40,635 nt of DNA from Chara braunii (taxonomy: Eukaryota; Streptophyta; Charophyceae; Charales; Characeae). Numbering within the stretch: the first letter of the stretch is position 1; every line of letters starts with the position of its first letter. The stretch spans positions 1,575,267 through 1,615,901 of the forward strand of contig BFEA01000220.1 in the NCBI GenBank assembly GCA_003427395.1. The letters are read 5' to 3'. The notes under the pieces were generated by a model. The model ran no database searches, was not told the DNA's origin, and saw nothing but the letters and a program-made list of their open reading frames with translations. Below, piece after piece: positions 1 through 10,777 of this stretch. The position numbers were made by a program, and so were the translations under genes.

Positions 1-1700
1 GACTCCTGGATGATAGGGACTCCGGTGACCTTGGGTCTAACCTTTATACGGGGTCAGGTGCAGGCGATAAACCCGAACGCCTCACTCTAAGCCGTATTGC
101 CGCTGGCAGGAGGGATAACCCTGACTACTCGGTTGTATGACTACGTGTGACAAAGAATGCCTCTGAATATACCTTTTTATTCTATACCTATCAAAATCAT
201 GCATGACAGCCTGCCAGTCCACCAACCCACTGAGCTCGGTCCGGGGGAGAACATCTAACCAGACCCTTGAAGCAGTGGGGGCGCGACAACGGCCCCAGCC
301 TTGCAAAATTTTTTTTTTTTTTTTAAACAGCCTGAGCAAGTGGTAGGGGTGCGGATAGGAGCGGATACCACTATCACTGTCGGGGAGGCTCCATCTATTG
401 GTAGGGAACAACACCTGCTGGAAAGTGGGTCCAGCGTCCCTAAACATCATAGTTGGTTATTTGAATAGTCATCCGATTGTAGTTAGTGCCACCCGTATGA
501 ACCTCTCTAAAAGTAAGGGAATTTGGAAGGTGGAACCCCACGACTACTTACTAACCTAAGCAGGTTGCCAACCTAACAAGATTAGATAGGTGGGGGCCTG
601 ATTCTCATTTTACATATTGTGGAGCTCCAAATCCTCTTGGGGTTGCAAGTGGTTCCCAACCCTTATTGGAGCTCCGTCATTGCAATGGCTTTAACCTCTA
701 TCGGAATTGCAGGTCGTCATTCTTGTCCCTCCCCTCCTCTTTGACGTGACAGACTCTATCAATCCCCATTTTGTGCAGCCCCCCTTTTTTATCAGTGTTG
801 AGGTGCTGAAATGTACACCCTCTATCATGTGGCGGACCTTTATGCTAGATCCTCCATCCCTGTGTTTGGCTCTGATCAATGTGCATGTATGGTTCTTCTA
901 ATGGTATATCTGAGTACAACCTGGCCCTGTGGTCCTGCTGTCCCCTCCCCTTAGGCTTGTCTGGTCCTGTCGGGCTCAGTTTGTATTGTGAATAATATTG
1001 TTCCGCAGGTGATATGTCTGATCGGTACTTAGAGCAACTACAATCCTATTGACCGTAGTCTCATTGTCCCCTCCTTTCATAACCTTGTTTCTTTCTTTTT
1101 GACCCACATCAGAGCTTGCCGTCATCGGGAGTTTCAACCACTTCTGTTCGGGTCTCTTCAGATGTTATGCATGTGTCGTTGCTTCCTTGATCTGCTCCTT
1201 GTCTTCCAATGTTTTGAAGGTTGATTGCAGTTTAAAACGCTCGCCCCTGCTGCTGCTTGTGTACACCATTGCCTGACCAGGGCTTATTTGTTGTAGGTGC
1301 ACAGTGGTGATCTTAAGGAGGTAGGGGAGAGGTGGGGGAGGGTGTCTTAGGTAATGCTGGAAGGGGGGGTGGAGGTAGGGGTGTTTCAGGCGAGGGCTCT
1401 TCCGGCATTGGGGGTGTGTGGGTGACATTGGTCGTTGTGTTGGGTGTGCATGATGGTGGTGGAGGTGAGGGGGGGAAGGGGGGGCAAAGTATTTGTGGTG
1501 GGATCCCCACCAGCAGAGGGGGTGGAGCTGATGGTGATGGTTGTGAAAGGGGTTGAGGAGTTTATGGCGAAGATTCCTTCGGTAGCGGTAGGTGTGTCGG
1601 CGACGGAAAGGGGGTAATCGAGGGAGGGGTGTCCGGAAGCGGTGGATTTATGTGATGTGGGCACAGTAAGGTGAAGGGACTACCAAAACCAGTTGTCTAA
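1..1700. other. No recognisable gene; low-complexity G-rich stretch near 1300-1660
   Basis: I see no gene, RNA or complete transposon here. There is a T-tract at about 308-324. Positions 1300-1660 are strongly G-rich on the plus strand (runs of GGTGG and GGGGG), which gives artificial Gly-rich or Pro/Ser/Thr-rich open frames on both strands. The first 100 bases (gtcaggtgcaggcgataaac and neighbours) loosely resemble 6720-6770, so both may be ends of one degraded repeat family. That likeness is weak. Confidence 0.4.
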
Positions 1701-2125
1701 GTGATTGTGGGCGGAATGCAGGTAGCGCTTTTCATTGCCATCTGCATTCATCCTTTCACCAGGGCTTCCATGCAAGGTTTTTGTCCCCATTTAACGAAGC
1801 GATCTTTTGGGTCGGATCAAACGACGCTTGTTCGAAGGTGTTGGTGTATTTAACAATTTTTCCTTGATCAATAATGGTTGTGAGTTCGTCTTTAAGACTT
1901 CTCCATGCCTTTCGAATATTGATCCTTATTGTTTCAACAATATATTGTATGACTTGGATATAGCCGAAGGTATGTTATTGTCTCTCGTGGGAGCAGCGAG
2001 CCCGCCATACTACCATCAACACTCTTAACCTTGTCGATTTAAAAAGGTTAGATTGGAAGAGTGACCATGCATCCATGGAGGATGGAGACTTGTCCAACAA
2101 AAATATAGTCGGTTCAAATTTGGTT

Positions 2126-2215
2126 TGCAATTAGACAATCCAACAGGCAATGTTCGACGTCTGCTATTTGTTTTTGGGATGACGCGTCGCAGAAGGAACA
2201 CCGAGGCGACGATAT
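2126..2215 (-). pseudogene. LINE C-terminal zinc-ribbon (zf-RVT-like) remnant
   Basis: One minus-strand frame reads a CSFC pair followed about 14 residues later by EHCLLDC. This is the Cys/His spacing of the zinc-binding domain found after the reverse transcriptase in plant L1 elements. Downstream on the same strand the frame continues for a short way and then breaks. It is most simply the tail of the LINE whose RT lies at 4.06-5.11 kb, since strand and order agree. The satellite-like block at 2.9-3.29 kb lies between them. Confidence 0.6.
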
Positions 2216-2879
2216 GCTTTTTCTGTTCCGGACGGAACCTTGATACCATCCAATCCGAGTCCGAGATTGTCAAACAACGGTATATGATCTGCCATTGGAG
2301 TACTCGTTAATATATGAGCATAAGTCCGGAATAGTGAGGCCATATGAAGTTTCGTAGATCATCTTTTTTTAGTATAGAGTTATAACTCTACATGACTTTT
2401 ATAATGGTACTGTCTTTTATAATGATACTTCTGTCTATTGTCTTATGAGTCTTCCTAAAGCAATCTTTGATGGGGTAGCAACATCATATGCCCACCAACC
2501 ATCTTTCTCATTGCCCACCATTCGTACTCTTATGACCCCAGACCAGGGTTGTTCTTTCTTCAGACCCTCGTTTCTGGTTAATCTTGTCACTCTGGCCTTA
2601 GAAAGCACCAAATCATATGCTTCCAGTGTTGCCTGATTGTCAGTACAACTCTTAACTTAGTAGAGGGTCATTGGGATAGGTAGGGAAGTTGCTTCGATTA
2701 CTCAATCCCCTTCTTGGATGGAGGGGTCCTGTCTAAGGGCCTTGACCCATGCAATGGGGATGACTTCCTGCAACTCATGAAACTTTTCTTTCAAGTTTCA
2801 AATGTTTTTCAGGGCTGGTTTGAGGTGGTTAGCTATTTTTCACTTACCCACAAACGGTTATCAGGTAGCTGAAAATTCA

Positions 2880-3290
2880 GGAATGAAAATTTTGAAGTGA
2901 GAGTTTTGGGCAGTCTGAAAATCTTGAATGGTCCTGAAGTGGTGAAAGGTTCGAAGACCCTGAAAACCACCTATTTAGGCAGACTGCATCCTGAAGTGGT
3001 GAAGGGTGTCCTGAAGTGGTTAAGTGAGAGTTTTGGGCAGTCTGAAAATCTTGAATGGTCCTGAAGTGGTGAAAGGTCCGAAGACCATGAAAACCACCCT
3101 TCACCACTTGAGGATGCAGCCTGCCTAAACAAGTGGTTTTCAGGGTCTTTGGAACTTTCACCACTTCAGGACCATTCAAGATTTTCAGACTTGAATGGTC
3201 CTGAAGTGGTGAAAGGTTTGAAGACCTTGAAAACCACCCGTTTAGGCAGGCTGCATCCTGAAGCGGTGAAGGGTGTCCTGAAGTGGTGAT
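2880..3290. repeat. Direct and inverted repeat cluster (CCTGAAGTGGTGAA unit)
   Basis: A segment containing tggtcctgaagtggtgaaag, gaagacc-tgaaaaccacc and a tttaggcag-ctgcatcctg block occurs in direct orientation near 2910-3025, 3033-3105 and 3190-3290. The segment from about 3100 to 3190 is the same material in reverse complement (caccacttcaggaccattca). The cluster can therefore fold into competing stems. It encodes an artificial repetitive minus-strand frame. It lies inside the decayed minus-strand LINE. Confidence 0.75.
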
Positions 3291-3677
3291 GAAAAATACG
3301 ACTGTTGTTAACCTTCTCTCCACTTACCTACTCTCATGTCCGAAAGGTCCCCCACTATGAAGACACCCCTTTTGGCCCATCCCAACCAATGAGAGTCGTG
3401 CTTGATAGAGAGCGAGAACAGAATATGGGGATTCCCAAACCAAGGCTGTCTCCAGACTTCTTGCCACTGTGACGGTGGTGGCAATTTGTTCGGACTGATA
3501 TCCCTGCATACTGCAAGGATGGAGGTGCGAAGAGGATCATTGGCTAGGTTTGACTTCGTGGCCGTTATGAAAGATTCCCTGGCAACCATATTGGGACTAC
3601 TTGGGATGGACCACCCTGGATTTGTGAGTCATGCTACGGGGTGAATTGGTCTTTCCTCTGTTGTGTCGGGGGCTAAA

Positions 3678-4053
3678 CATCGCAATTGAATACCGACCAA
3701 CGATTCCATGGAATATGATCGTTCCCCATCAGTAATCGAATTATAACTTTGAAGACCAAGACTTTGATTTTCCTTTCCGGGTCGATGATTCCTAGACCCC
3801 CTTTGTCTCTTGGCTGGGCTAGCTAGGCGCATGCTACCCTTTTGATACAAGTCCTTAGTTCAATCCATGAACTAAGGACTTGTATCAAAAGGGTAGCATG
3901 CGCCTAGCTAGCCCAGCCAAGAGACAAAGGGGGTCTAGGAATCATCGACCCGGAAAGGAAAATCAAATTCTTGGTCTTCAAAGTTATAATTCGATTACTG
4001 ATGGGGAACGATCATATTTCATGGGCCTCGTTGGTCGGTATTCAATTGCGATG
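3678..4053. repeat. Large near-perfect palindrome (two ~185-nt arms, 5-nt spacer)
   Basis: The left arm (3678-3862) and right arm (3868-4053) are reverse complements with only a few differences, separated by atcca. The left arm, read on the minus strand, is in sense for the surrounding LINE (DKGGLGIIDPE). The right arm is therefore an inverted duplicate of LINE sequence, not an independent element. The near identity of the arms against a heavily decayed LINE suggests a recent rearrangement or gene conversion between arms. Confidence 0.85.
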
Positions 4054-4059
4054 GACAGG

Positions 4060-5110
4060 AAACATTGTTGATGACTAGGGCCCTTCCCACCAACAAAGTG
4101 TGCAAGCCTTTCCATTTAGTCATGACTTGGATTGCGTTTTGGACGAGGCGGTCTTCATGGTCCGCGGGCGGGCCGAGGGCCGTGAGTCTTACTCCTAAGA
4201 CCCGTATGACTTCTTCTCTTGGTTTCCAGTTGACCGGTGGGTCATTTGGGGGGGGCTCCACTGCTGTATGGATCCACCACCCTTCTGTTTTAGAGTCCCG
4301 GTTGACCTTCATGTCTGCAGCGATGGAGAAAAGGTGGATCGTGTCCGCCAAAGCCGACATGCTAGAGGGAGAGACTTTGATAAGGACTGTGAGATTATCT
4401 GCACAAAGGGAGGTAATCGGGACCAGGCGCAGTGACAATTCTGGTATATCGATTCGTTGTATTGCAAGGTTCTTTAATAAGGGAGACAAACACTTCCATA
4501 ACAATCACAAAGAGCAATGGTGCTATGGGGTCCCCTTGTCTCACTGATCTTTGCAATTGCAACAATGCCGAGAAATGACCATTGATCATATGTTGGTGGT
4601 CGCTGACTGGTGCAGGGTATTGATCCATTGTCTAAAACCTGGTCCAAAGTTCATTTTTTTGCAAGTACTGGTCCAAGAATTGCCAGTCCACATGATCGTA
4701 TGCTTTTTCAAAGTCGATAAATAAGATCGCTGCATCTTTCTTACATTGTCGCGCGTATTTGATGGTCCAATTCACCAATAAAACATTATCATGGATGTGT
4801 CCGTTGTGGCATGAACCCTGTTTGGTCCACATGAATGAGATGGCCTATGTGTGGTAGGAGTCTGTTGCACAACGCTTTGGCCACTATTTTGTAAGGGAGG
4901 GGGAGCAGTGTGATTGCCTGGTAGTTTCAGACCTCTGCTATGTCCCCTTTTTTGTATAAAAGCGTGGTGACACCCTGCCCCATCAAATCCCCAAACCTCC
5001 CTTCGATCTGGACTGTTTGGATGTATTCAAGGAGGTCAAGATCAAAGATTTCCCAAAAGTGAGCCCAAAACTCCTTAGGTTGCAAAAAGTTTTTCTCGCC
5101 GCAAGCAAAA
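4060..5110 (-). pseudogene. LINE reverse transcriptase domain remnant
   Basis: The minus strand carries RT motifs in order: LLYKKGD, IDFEKAYDHVDW, RQGDPIAPLLFV, and CADNLTVL in the position of the (Y/F)ADD active site. They lie in at least three frames with intervening stops. The second aspartate of the active site reads as Asn, so the enzyme would be dead even without the frameshifts. The N-terminal end stops at EFWAHFW, where the motif PG-DGLP usually precedes it; here SINE-like sequence takes over. Confidence 0.75.
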
Positions 5111-5146
5111 TCCGGAGGCGCAGCGCCGCAAAGAGGGCCATTGAAA

Positions 5147-5437
5147 AAAAAAAATTCAGCAGCTTTCGAAGTGGTGCGGGTTTTCATGCTGACACCCGTG
5201 GGCCAATGCATGGTGTGCTGGTGCTTCAATGGGCCAGTCGTTGTGCCTCCGCTCCTATCCCCTCCCCATTCGATCAGCAACAGTCCCTGCTCAATGCAGC
5301 TCGGGGGGACCAATGACCTATCTCTAGGGCGCGGGCACCAAGCTTGGCGAGGAAGGTACATGGGAAAATGAGGATTGAACCCAAGACCTCGTGAATGCCA
5401 CTTGCGTGCGTTACCAACTGAGCTACCTCATAGGTAA
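5147..5437 (-). mobile_element. tRNA-headed SINE-like insertion, minus strand
   Basis: Read on the minus strand, the element begins with a pol III type 2 promoter: box A TAGCTCAGTTGGTA and, about 35 nt later, box B GGTTCAATCC. A unique body follows, ending in an 11-nt T-rich tail at 5147-5157 (A on the plus strand). The head is tRNA-like but does not fold into a convincing acceptor stem. It interrupts the minus-strand LINE RT. I could not find a clean target-site duplication. Confidence 0.55.
5375..5437 (-). tRNA. tRNA-like sequence (SINE head or tRNA pseudogene)
   Basis: The segment contains box A TAGCTCAGTTGGTA and box B GGTTCAATCC at tRNA spacing. The T-arm pairs at about four of five positions. 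The D-stem and acceptor stem do not pair well, and no clear anticodon arm can be set. It is best read as the tRNA-derived head of the adjoining SINE, not a functional tRNA gene. Confidence 0.4.
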
Positions 5438-5444
5438 GGCCGCT

Positions 5445-6650
5445 GATACATTTAGGACACTCCTACGGGCGACATATCATCATTGAACAAGGATTTTTTT
5501 CTTGGGAATCCTCATAGCACTACATCTAAGGTCTGTTCTGACAAAGGGGAACGGCGTTACCGGGCGGCATAGTTTAGCGCTCCGGTAACTCCGTCGTTGC
5601 GGGCGGCTAGCACCAGCAACACTACCTTACCGAAACCTTCGCCATCACAATGAAGGTGGGGAGCCGTGGAGCACACGTTCTCTTCGGGCGTGGGGCTTGC
5701 CCGTATTGCTGCCATGTCATCTGGGTAGTCCATAGCCAATATAGGAATGCATAGTTCTTTCGTTTTCATCAACCATCCTCAGTTTTGGAAGGGCCAGGTG
5801 CCATGAAGGCGCTTAGCGTCCAGTTGGTCAATCCAGTTCTACGTCTGCGCTCGATGAAAGGGGTAAACTCTTTGGGGTATTCAAAGTAGGAATTAGGGTT
5901 GAGTTACCCGCGGTAATCACGTTGGTAGATCCAAGTGGCTTGACGGGAAGGGGGTATTGTGAGCGCACAACACCATTACCGCCTTTTACCTCAGTCATTC
6001 GAAAGGTGAGGAAACCAAAGTGTCATCCTGTGCTGCGAATTTTTGCTTAGTCATTCGAAAGGTGAGGAAATCAAAGAGTCGACCTGTGCACATCCGATGG
6101 CGATGTGAGGTTGGATCTAGGGCATGGAGCGGGGAAGCACATCAGGTAAAAAATTATCATGGTAGGTTGAAGGGGAAGCACGGGAGTGGTAACTCCGCAG
6201 GAAGTGACATTGAACCTGATTTGGCTGAGAAGATGACGGGTAGCAACCGACTCTCATAATAGGTTTCAGAGGGATAGGCGGCACGCTCCTATCGAACTCG
6301 ATTGGGCTAAGGTGTGTCAGTGAAGCGAAACGGCTGCACCACTCGGCGTAATCAATGTCGTCAAGATAAAACTTGGTGGGTTGGATGGCCGGAGTATAAC
6401 ATGGACGACCCAGAACGCGTCACCAGAGACCTGGGAAGCAGTAAGGGCATGAAGGTAGGAAGAACGTCGGAAAAGGCCAACCCGAAACACCTCAAGTAAC
6501 CGGATACGTTCTTTCGTACACATCGGATGAAGAAGTGGAAGCGACCGAGCACACGGTGTCAATGTTCACTCTCGGTAAGAAGAAGGGGAGGGCGTGTGTA
6601 GGGTAACATTTATGTTACCAAATTCGAATTTGATCTGGCCCGGAAGGAGG
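5445..6650. other. Unassigned intergenic stretch with a 28-nt direct repeat
   Basis: No gene is recognised. The 28-mer beginning agtcattcgaaaggtgagga occurs at 5993-6020 and again at 6049-6076 with one difference. Frame 6314-6499 contains WVGWPEYN, which faintly recalls the WKGWP core of retrotransposon chromodomains. A purine tract (ggaaggagga) followed by tgttgaga at 6641-6660 is what the polypurine tract and LTR start of an LTR retroelement can look like. None of this is strong enough to name an element. Confidence 0.3.
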
Positions 6651-6849
6651 AGTGTTGAGAACGACTTTCTTAAAAGTCCTAGAGTGGCATTGTGCACTCA
6701 TTTATCGAGGTCGACCTGTGTATGGGGGCAGAGGTGATAAACGTAACCGAGGGCGTCTGACTCAGCAGTTCCCACATGAGGCACTGTAGCTCATCCGGAG
6801 AATAGGTCGTACGAGGACGGAGCCTTGGTGGTTCTTTGGGGAACAAGAT

Positions 6850-7495
6850 GCTTTCATAATCCGGTGTTTTGTGCTCCGTTCTTCGGTGCTACGCGAGCTT
6901 GACACATAATGCTGTGGGGCGGCTTGAACAAGAAGGCTTGGCGCTATGCTGGTGTCCATGTGTGGCCTGTGCTCTGTGCGTAGGTTGAGACTTAATTTTG
7001 TTGATTTCGTGTTCCTGACACCGCGAACCTTGGTGCTTGATGCTTCGTTCACTGCACTCCGAGAAGTGGGGTCTTCTTGCTCCATGTTTCGGAGCCCCAT
7101 CCTTCGTTCTCCGTGCTCGTGCTCTGTGCTCCGCACTCTACGTGCTGGGTGCGCCGTGCTCAATTCTTCGGTACAAAATTGTTTGGTTCTTTGTGCCCCA
7201 TACTCCGTTTCGTGCTTAGTGTTCCGCTTTTGGTGAGCTCGCTGCTTCGTTTCTTTGGACTTGTTTCGTGCTTCGGTGCTCCGTGATCCGTGCTTGGTGA
7301 ATGCGTCATGCTTCATGAATCGGGAAATTGGGGTTGTCGGGTTAGTGTGCTTAGTACTCCGATGGTTGGTGCCTAGTGAATGGGGGCTACGTGTTTCGGG
7401 GTTTTGGGACGAGTGTTTCGTGAATTGGCTCTTCGTTCTTCGTGCATCCGTGCTTAGTACTGAGTGCTTCCGAAATTGGTACTCCGTTCTCCACG
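6850..7495. repeat. Degenerate short-unit repeat (TGCTTCGTG / TGCTCCGTG)
   Basis: The stretch is built from variants of gtgcttcg, gtgctccg, gtgaattgg and tgcttagtactccg with no fixed period. The minus strand consequently shows a long artificial frame of STKHRST-like repeats. The same words recur inside the two 312-bp monomers that follow, so this is probably the older, decayed part of the LINE 5' leader. Confidence 0.65.
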
Positions 7496-8115
7496 GATCG
7501 GTGCTTGGTACTGCGTGTTTCGTGAATTGGTGTTCTGAACTTCGTATGTGGGTACTTGGGGCTTCGTGCTCTGACGTGACTTGGGTACGCCGAGATCCAT
7601 GATTCGTGTATTGGGGCTCAAGCACGGACAGGGGTACCTGGTTTCAGAGTCGGACCTTAGTTAATTCCCCAAGTCCGCACATTGCCTCCCTTTCCCACAC
7701 TACTCATTTTCCACCAACTCGCTGCTGGCTAGAGAAGGTAATGAGCAGCTCTTCGTAATGTCTTAAACTAGTGGGAACCACTGAAGAGTAACACGAGGAG
7801 TCTCATGGATCGGTGTGTGGCACTGCGTGCTTCGCGAATTGGTGCTCTGAGCTTCGTGGATGGGTGCTCTGTACTCCGTGCTTAGGTGGGACTTGGGTGC
7901 GGGGCGTTCCGTGCTTCGGGAATTGGTGCTCAAACACGGACAGGGTTATCTGGTTTCTCAGAGCCAGAGCCTGGCTAACTCTCCCAAGCTCACATATTGC
8001 TTATTTTCCCACACTGGTCCTTTTCCCACCAACTTGCTGCTGGTAGGGGAAGGTAATGAGCAGTTTTCCGTACGGTCTTAAACCTGTGGGCTACTACTGA
8101 AGAGTAACGTGAAAG
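7496..8115 (+). repeat. Two ~312-bp tandem monomers in the LINE 5' leader
   Basis: Unit 1 starts at gatcggtgcttgg (7496) and unit 2 at gatcggtgtgtgg (7808). They share in the same order tgcgtg-ttcg-gaattgg, cacggacaggg, aggtaatgagcag and actgaagagtaac. The second unit ends just ahead of the LINE ORF1 start at 8199. Tandem monomers upstream of ORF1 are known as promoter units in some animal L1 elements; a promoter role here is an inference. Confidence 0.75.
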
Positions 8116-8198
8116 TCTGCAAGGTCGCCTCCGTTTTTCTTCGATCCATAGCAAACGTAGTGGATACAACAGGAGCTCTTCATCCAAACCCACTCACA

Positions 8199-10777
8199 AT
8201 GGAGGAGAACAGATCGAGGATCAGAGAGTCGGTCAGCAGATGCTACGACGAAGGGGTTTGTCCAGACGACTTGCACCTGGGAGAAGTGGTGGAGGATGAA
8301 GGGGGCAAGCGGTTCGTGGTGAACGAGTTGGTCAATGAGGTTAAAGACCAATGGCTGAAAGAGAGATCCGTAATAGTGGTGTTCCAAGGGGAGGCACGGT
8401 CCTTAGCCAGATCAGTAAAAGAGGACCTGATCCGTGCATACGAGGATGGGTGGACAACAAGAAGACTCTTTCACCCAGACACGAGGCGAGGTAGAGTCAA
8501 GTTCGAAGGGGCCAACGTAGCCTCCTACGTTGCTAAGGCGAAGGAGATCGCAGAATGGCTTCTACAGGAGGGAGAACTGAAAATTAAGCTTGGTTCGAAG
8601 GAATACCAGGTGCTATTCAAACCAAGACTGTCGTCACAAGAGTTGCAAGAGGCGAGATTGCAGGAAGCGAAAACCAGATTCTGGATCATGGCGCTAAGAG
8701 TTCCACTGGATGCGTATTATTACCTGAAGAGCGCCATGAGGGGTATGTTCAGAGAAGTTGTGGAGATGCATAATCCAGAGTATGACAAGGACAGGCCCAA
8801 GCTCATGAATGTTAAATTTGATATGCCGCCGAAAGCCAGAGAGCGCATCGATGATGACCTGGTGATTGAGTCACCCAAAGGCGAACGTTGGAGAGTGGAC
8901 ATTGTATCCCCTTACACCGACTGGTGCCGTTGGTGTAAGTGGTACTATCACACTTAGGAAAACTGTCCTCGACGCCAGAATGAGGACAGTCGCAGAAGCA
9001 ACGGAGATAGGCAAGGAGGGCACAAGGCAAGGTTCTGGGAGTACCTGATAAATCAAGTCAGGGACCCCAGGGACAACAGGGGGAACAACCCGGAGGAAGA
9101 CCACCCACAACGATAGGCCACTCCTCAACCTCATCCGAGCTCAAGCCGAACAGCAAATGTATCCCGACAGAATAGCAGCCGTCTGCAACAGAACCAAGCA
9201 CAAGTACCCTCGTGCTCTCTTCGGCAAGGACCAGGTGCACTGTCCCAAGGTCCTCTCAGCAGAAACCACTTTCAAACTCAGGGGGGGATCGGCTACAGGT
9301 GGACAACAAAGACAGGCAACAGGTGAAATCCTAAATTGGAGAAGAGACCAGATGTGGGGAGAGGAACAAGCAAGAGGACCGAGTCAATCCCTGTTGCCCC
9401 AGTGGGCTTTCAGGGATGAGTGGCCTGGTGGCTACGCAAGTGTTCCGCAAAGGGATGGCTTTTTAGAGGGAGGATACCAAGGCCCACCGAACCTGGCCAT
9501 CTGGCAGGACCGGCAGGGTTACCAAGTGCCAACAGATGAAGGGTTGTCTTACCACCAGCAACAGTACCTGCCAGGCCAGGAGCCTAACATTGGTTTGGGA
9601 CACAGTGCTATCGAGCACCCTCGACCCAGGTACTCTTCAACTGAGTACGACTGGAGGCAATTAGCTGGCCAAGAACAGGAAAGGCTCCAACAGATTCCCG
9701 AAGGGCCCAGGTGGGAAGGGAGCGGTACCTCAACCAGAAGACGCCACAGATCCCTCAAGCCAAGGTGGGACGCACAAGGGGAAAACAGCTGGAGGAACAG
9801 GGGTGAAGTTTCTCATTCCTGGCGGCAAGGACCGGCACACTTGGTCCCCACCATTCGAGAAGGGGCGAAGGAGGTTGCCAGGGGAGGGGGCCCAGGAATT
9901 CCTCATTCCAACATCTCAAGACTGAAGGAGGAACTTTCGAAGACCTCCTTGTCATCTCAATCGAGAGTGAGGTGGGGGAAGCGAACGGGAAGAGGAGGAA
10001 AGGGAGAAATCGGGTCCCTCCTCATCGATGGAGAGTTCAGCGGGCTCAGGGCGAAGGCAGCGGGGGAATTCAAGGCATGCCTTTGACAAGAGCAGGAGAA
10101 CGGTTGCGGTAGAGAGAAACCAAATGGAGATGGTGCAGAGGTGCCTGGCCCCAGTATTGCGTACCCAAACGGACAGTGGAGCTTTCTTTCTGACAACCAC
10201 AGATACGGAAGGCTTCCCGCTGCTCCCCTCAGAGGAGGTGGACCACTCTCCCACTCCCGCAAAAATTCTTGAGGTAACCAGAAGACTCTATGGAACACAT
10301 GTGCCTGTTCGGCTGATCCCTCACTTCACGATGGCGAGCATAATGTGCAAAACTGTACAGGGGTACAGGAAGATTTACTTCCCGCTGTTGGATGCTCGCA
10401 TACCTCTGGAATCGGTGAACTTGTTATCACAGGGGGGGATCCGCTGGTTCCACACAGACGTGATACGGGAAAGAAACGCACAAGAGCTGGAGCTCATCAA
10501 AATCTTGTCTGGGATCTCCGCCATGGGACTGCTGAAGGTCAACGAAAAGCTCCTGATGGAAGAGAATTTCCATTCTAGTTACCTGGTGTCGAAACTGACA
10601 GAAGAATGGCAATCCTCCTCACACACCAGCTCGTCAAGGGCGAGCCTGAGTCAACAGCAGTCCAGAAGAAGCTCCGAAAGAAGAGGCATACATGGCCAAC
10701 AACAGTCTGGAGATCAGTCCTCTCCCCGCATCCAACCAAAGGCGGGTCCTACTCAGGCTAATGATAGACAAACTTAG
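8199..10777 (+). pseudogene. LINE ORF1 (nucleic-acid-binding protein), disrupted
   Basis: ATG 8199 opens a frame beginning MEENRSRIRESV. Around residues 65-230 it resembles the DUF4283-type region of plant L1 ORF1 (GRVKFEGANVASYV, FWIMALRVPLDA). It then enters a CCHC knuckle (C-x2-C-x4-H-x4-C) at about 8928-8970, interrupted by TAG at 8955-8957. The same frame continues after the TAG to another stop at 9114-9116 and a third at 9324-9326. Q/G/R-rich frames follow (9157-10086, then 10028-10777). The last frame runs through a well-formed protein segment (DARIPLESVNLLSQGG) to its stop at 10777, which overlaps the start of ORF2. The role in life would be binding LINE RNA. Confidence 0.7.

Larger units (their letters stand above)
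1750..5110 (-). mobile_element. Decayed L1-type LINE, minus strand (ORF2 remnant)
   Basis: Translated minus-strand pieces follow the order of a plant L1 ORF2. About 5110-4850 gives EFWAHFW, then TTLLYKKGD. About 4832-4632 gives FIDFEKAYDHVDW. About 4628-4500 gives SVRQGDPIAPLLFVIVMEVF. About 4430-4060 gives a mutated palm motif CADNLTVL and then GRALVINNV. Positions 3862-3678 give DKGGLGIIDPE, 3589-3308 give the WFGNPH / GDL region, and about 2215-2126 gives a zinc ribbon with CSFC and EHCLLDC. Every part has frameshifts or stops. There is no endonuclease or ORF1, so the copy is 5'-truncated, and a SINE-like insertion sits exactly where the RT domain would begin. Non-autonomous and inactive. 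Confidence 0.8.

Noticed and set aside
82-450. 122-codon minus-strand frame
   Set aside because: No recognisable domain; it includes a homopolymer-derived Lys run and lies in repeat-like sequence.
1313-1664. Pro-rich and Ser/Thr-rich minus-strand frames resembling cell-wall proteins
   Set aside because: They are products of a G-rich low-complexity tract and all frames show the same bias.
6314-6660. Chromodomain and LTR end of a Ty3/gypsy element
   Set aside because: The WVGWPEYN likeness is short and the polypurine/TG signal has no partner LTR in the window; kept only as a remark.
6762-7625. 287-codon minus-strand frame with STKHRST-like repeats
   Set aside because: It is antisense to the LINE leader and arises from the short repeated words; no domain.
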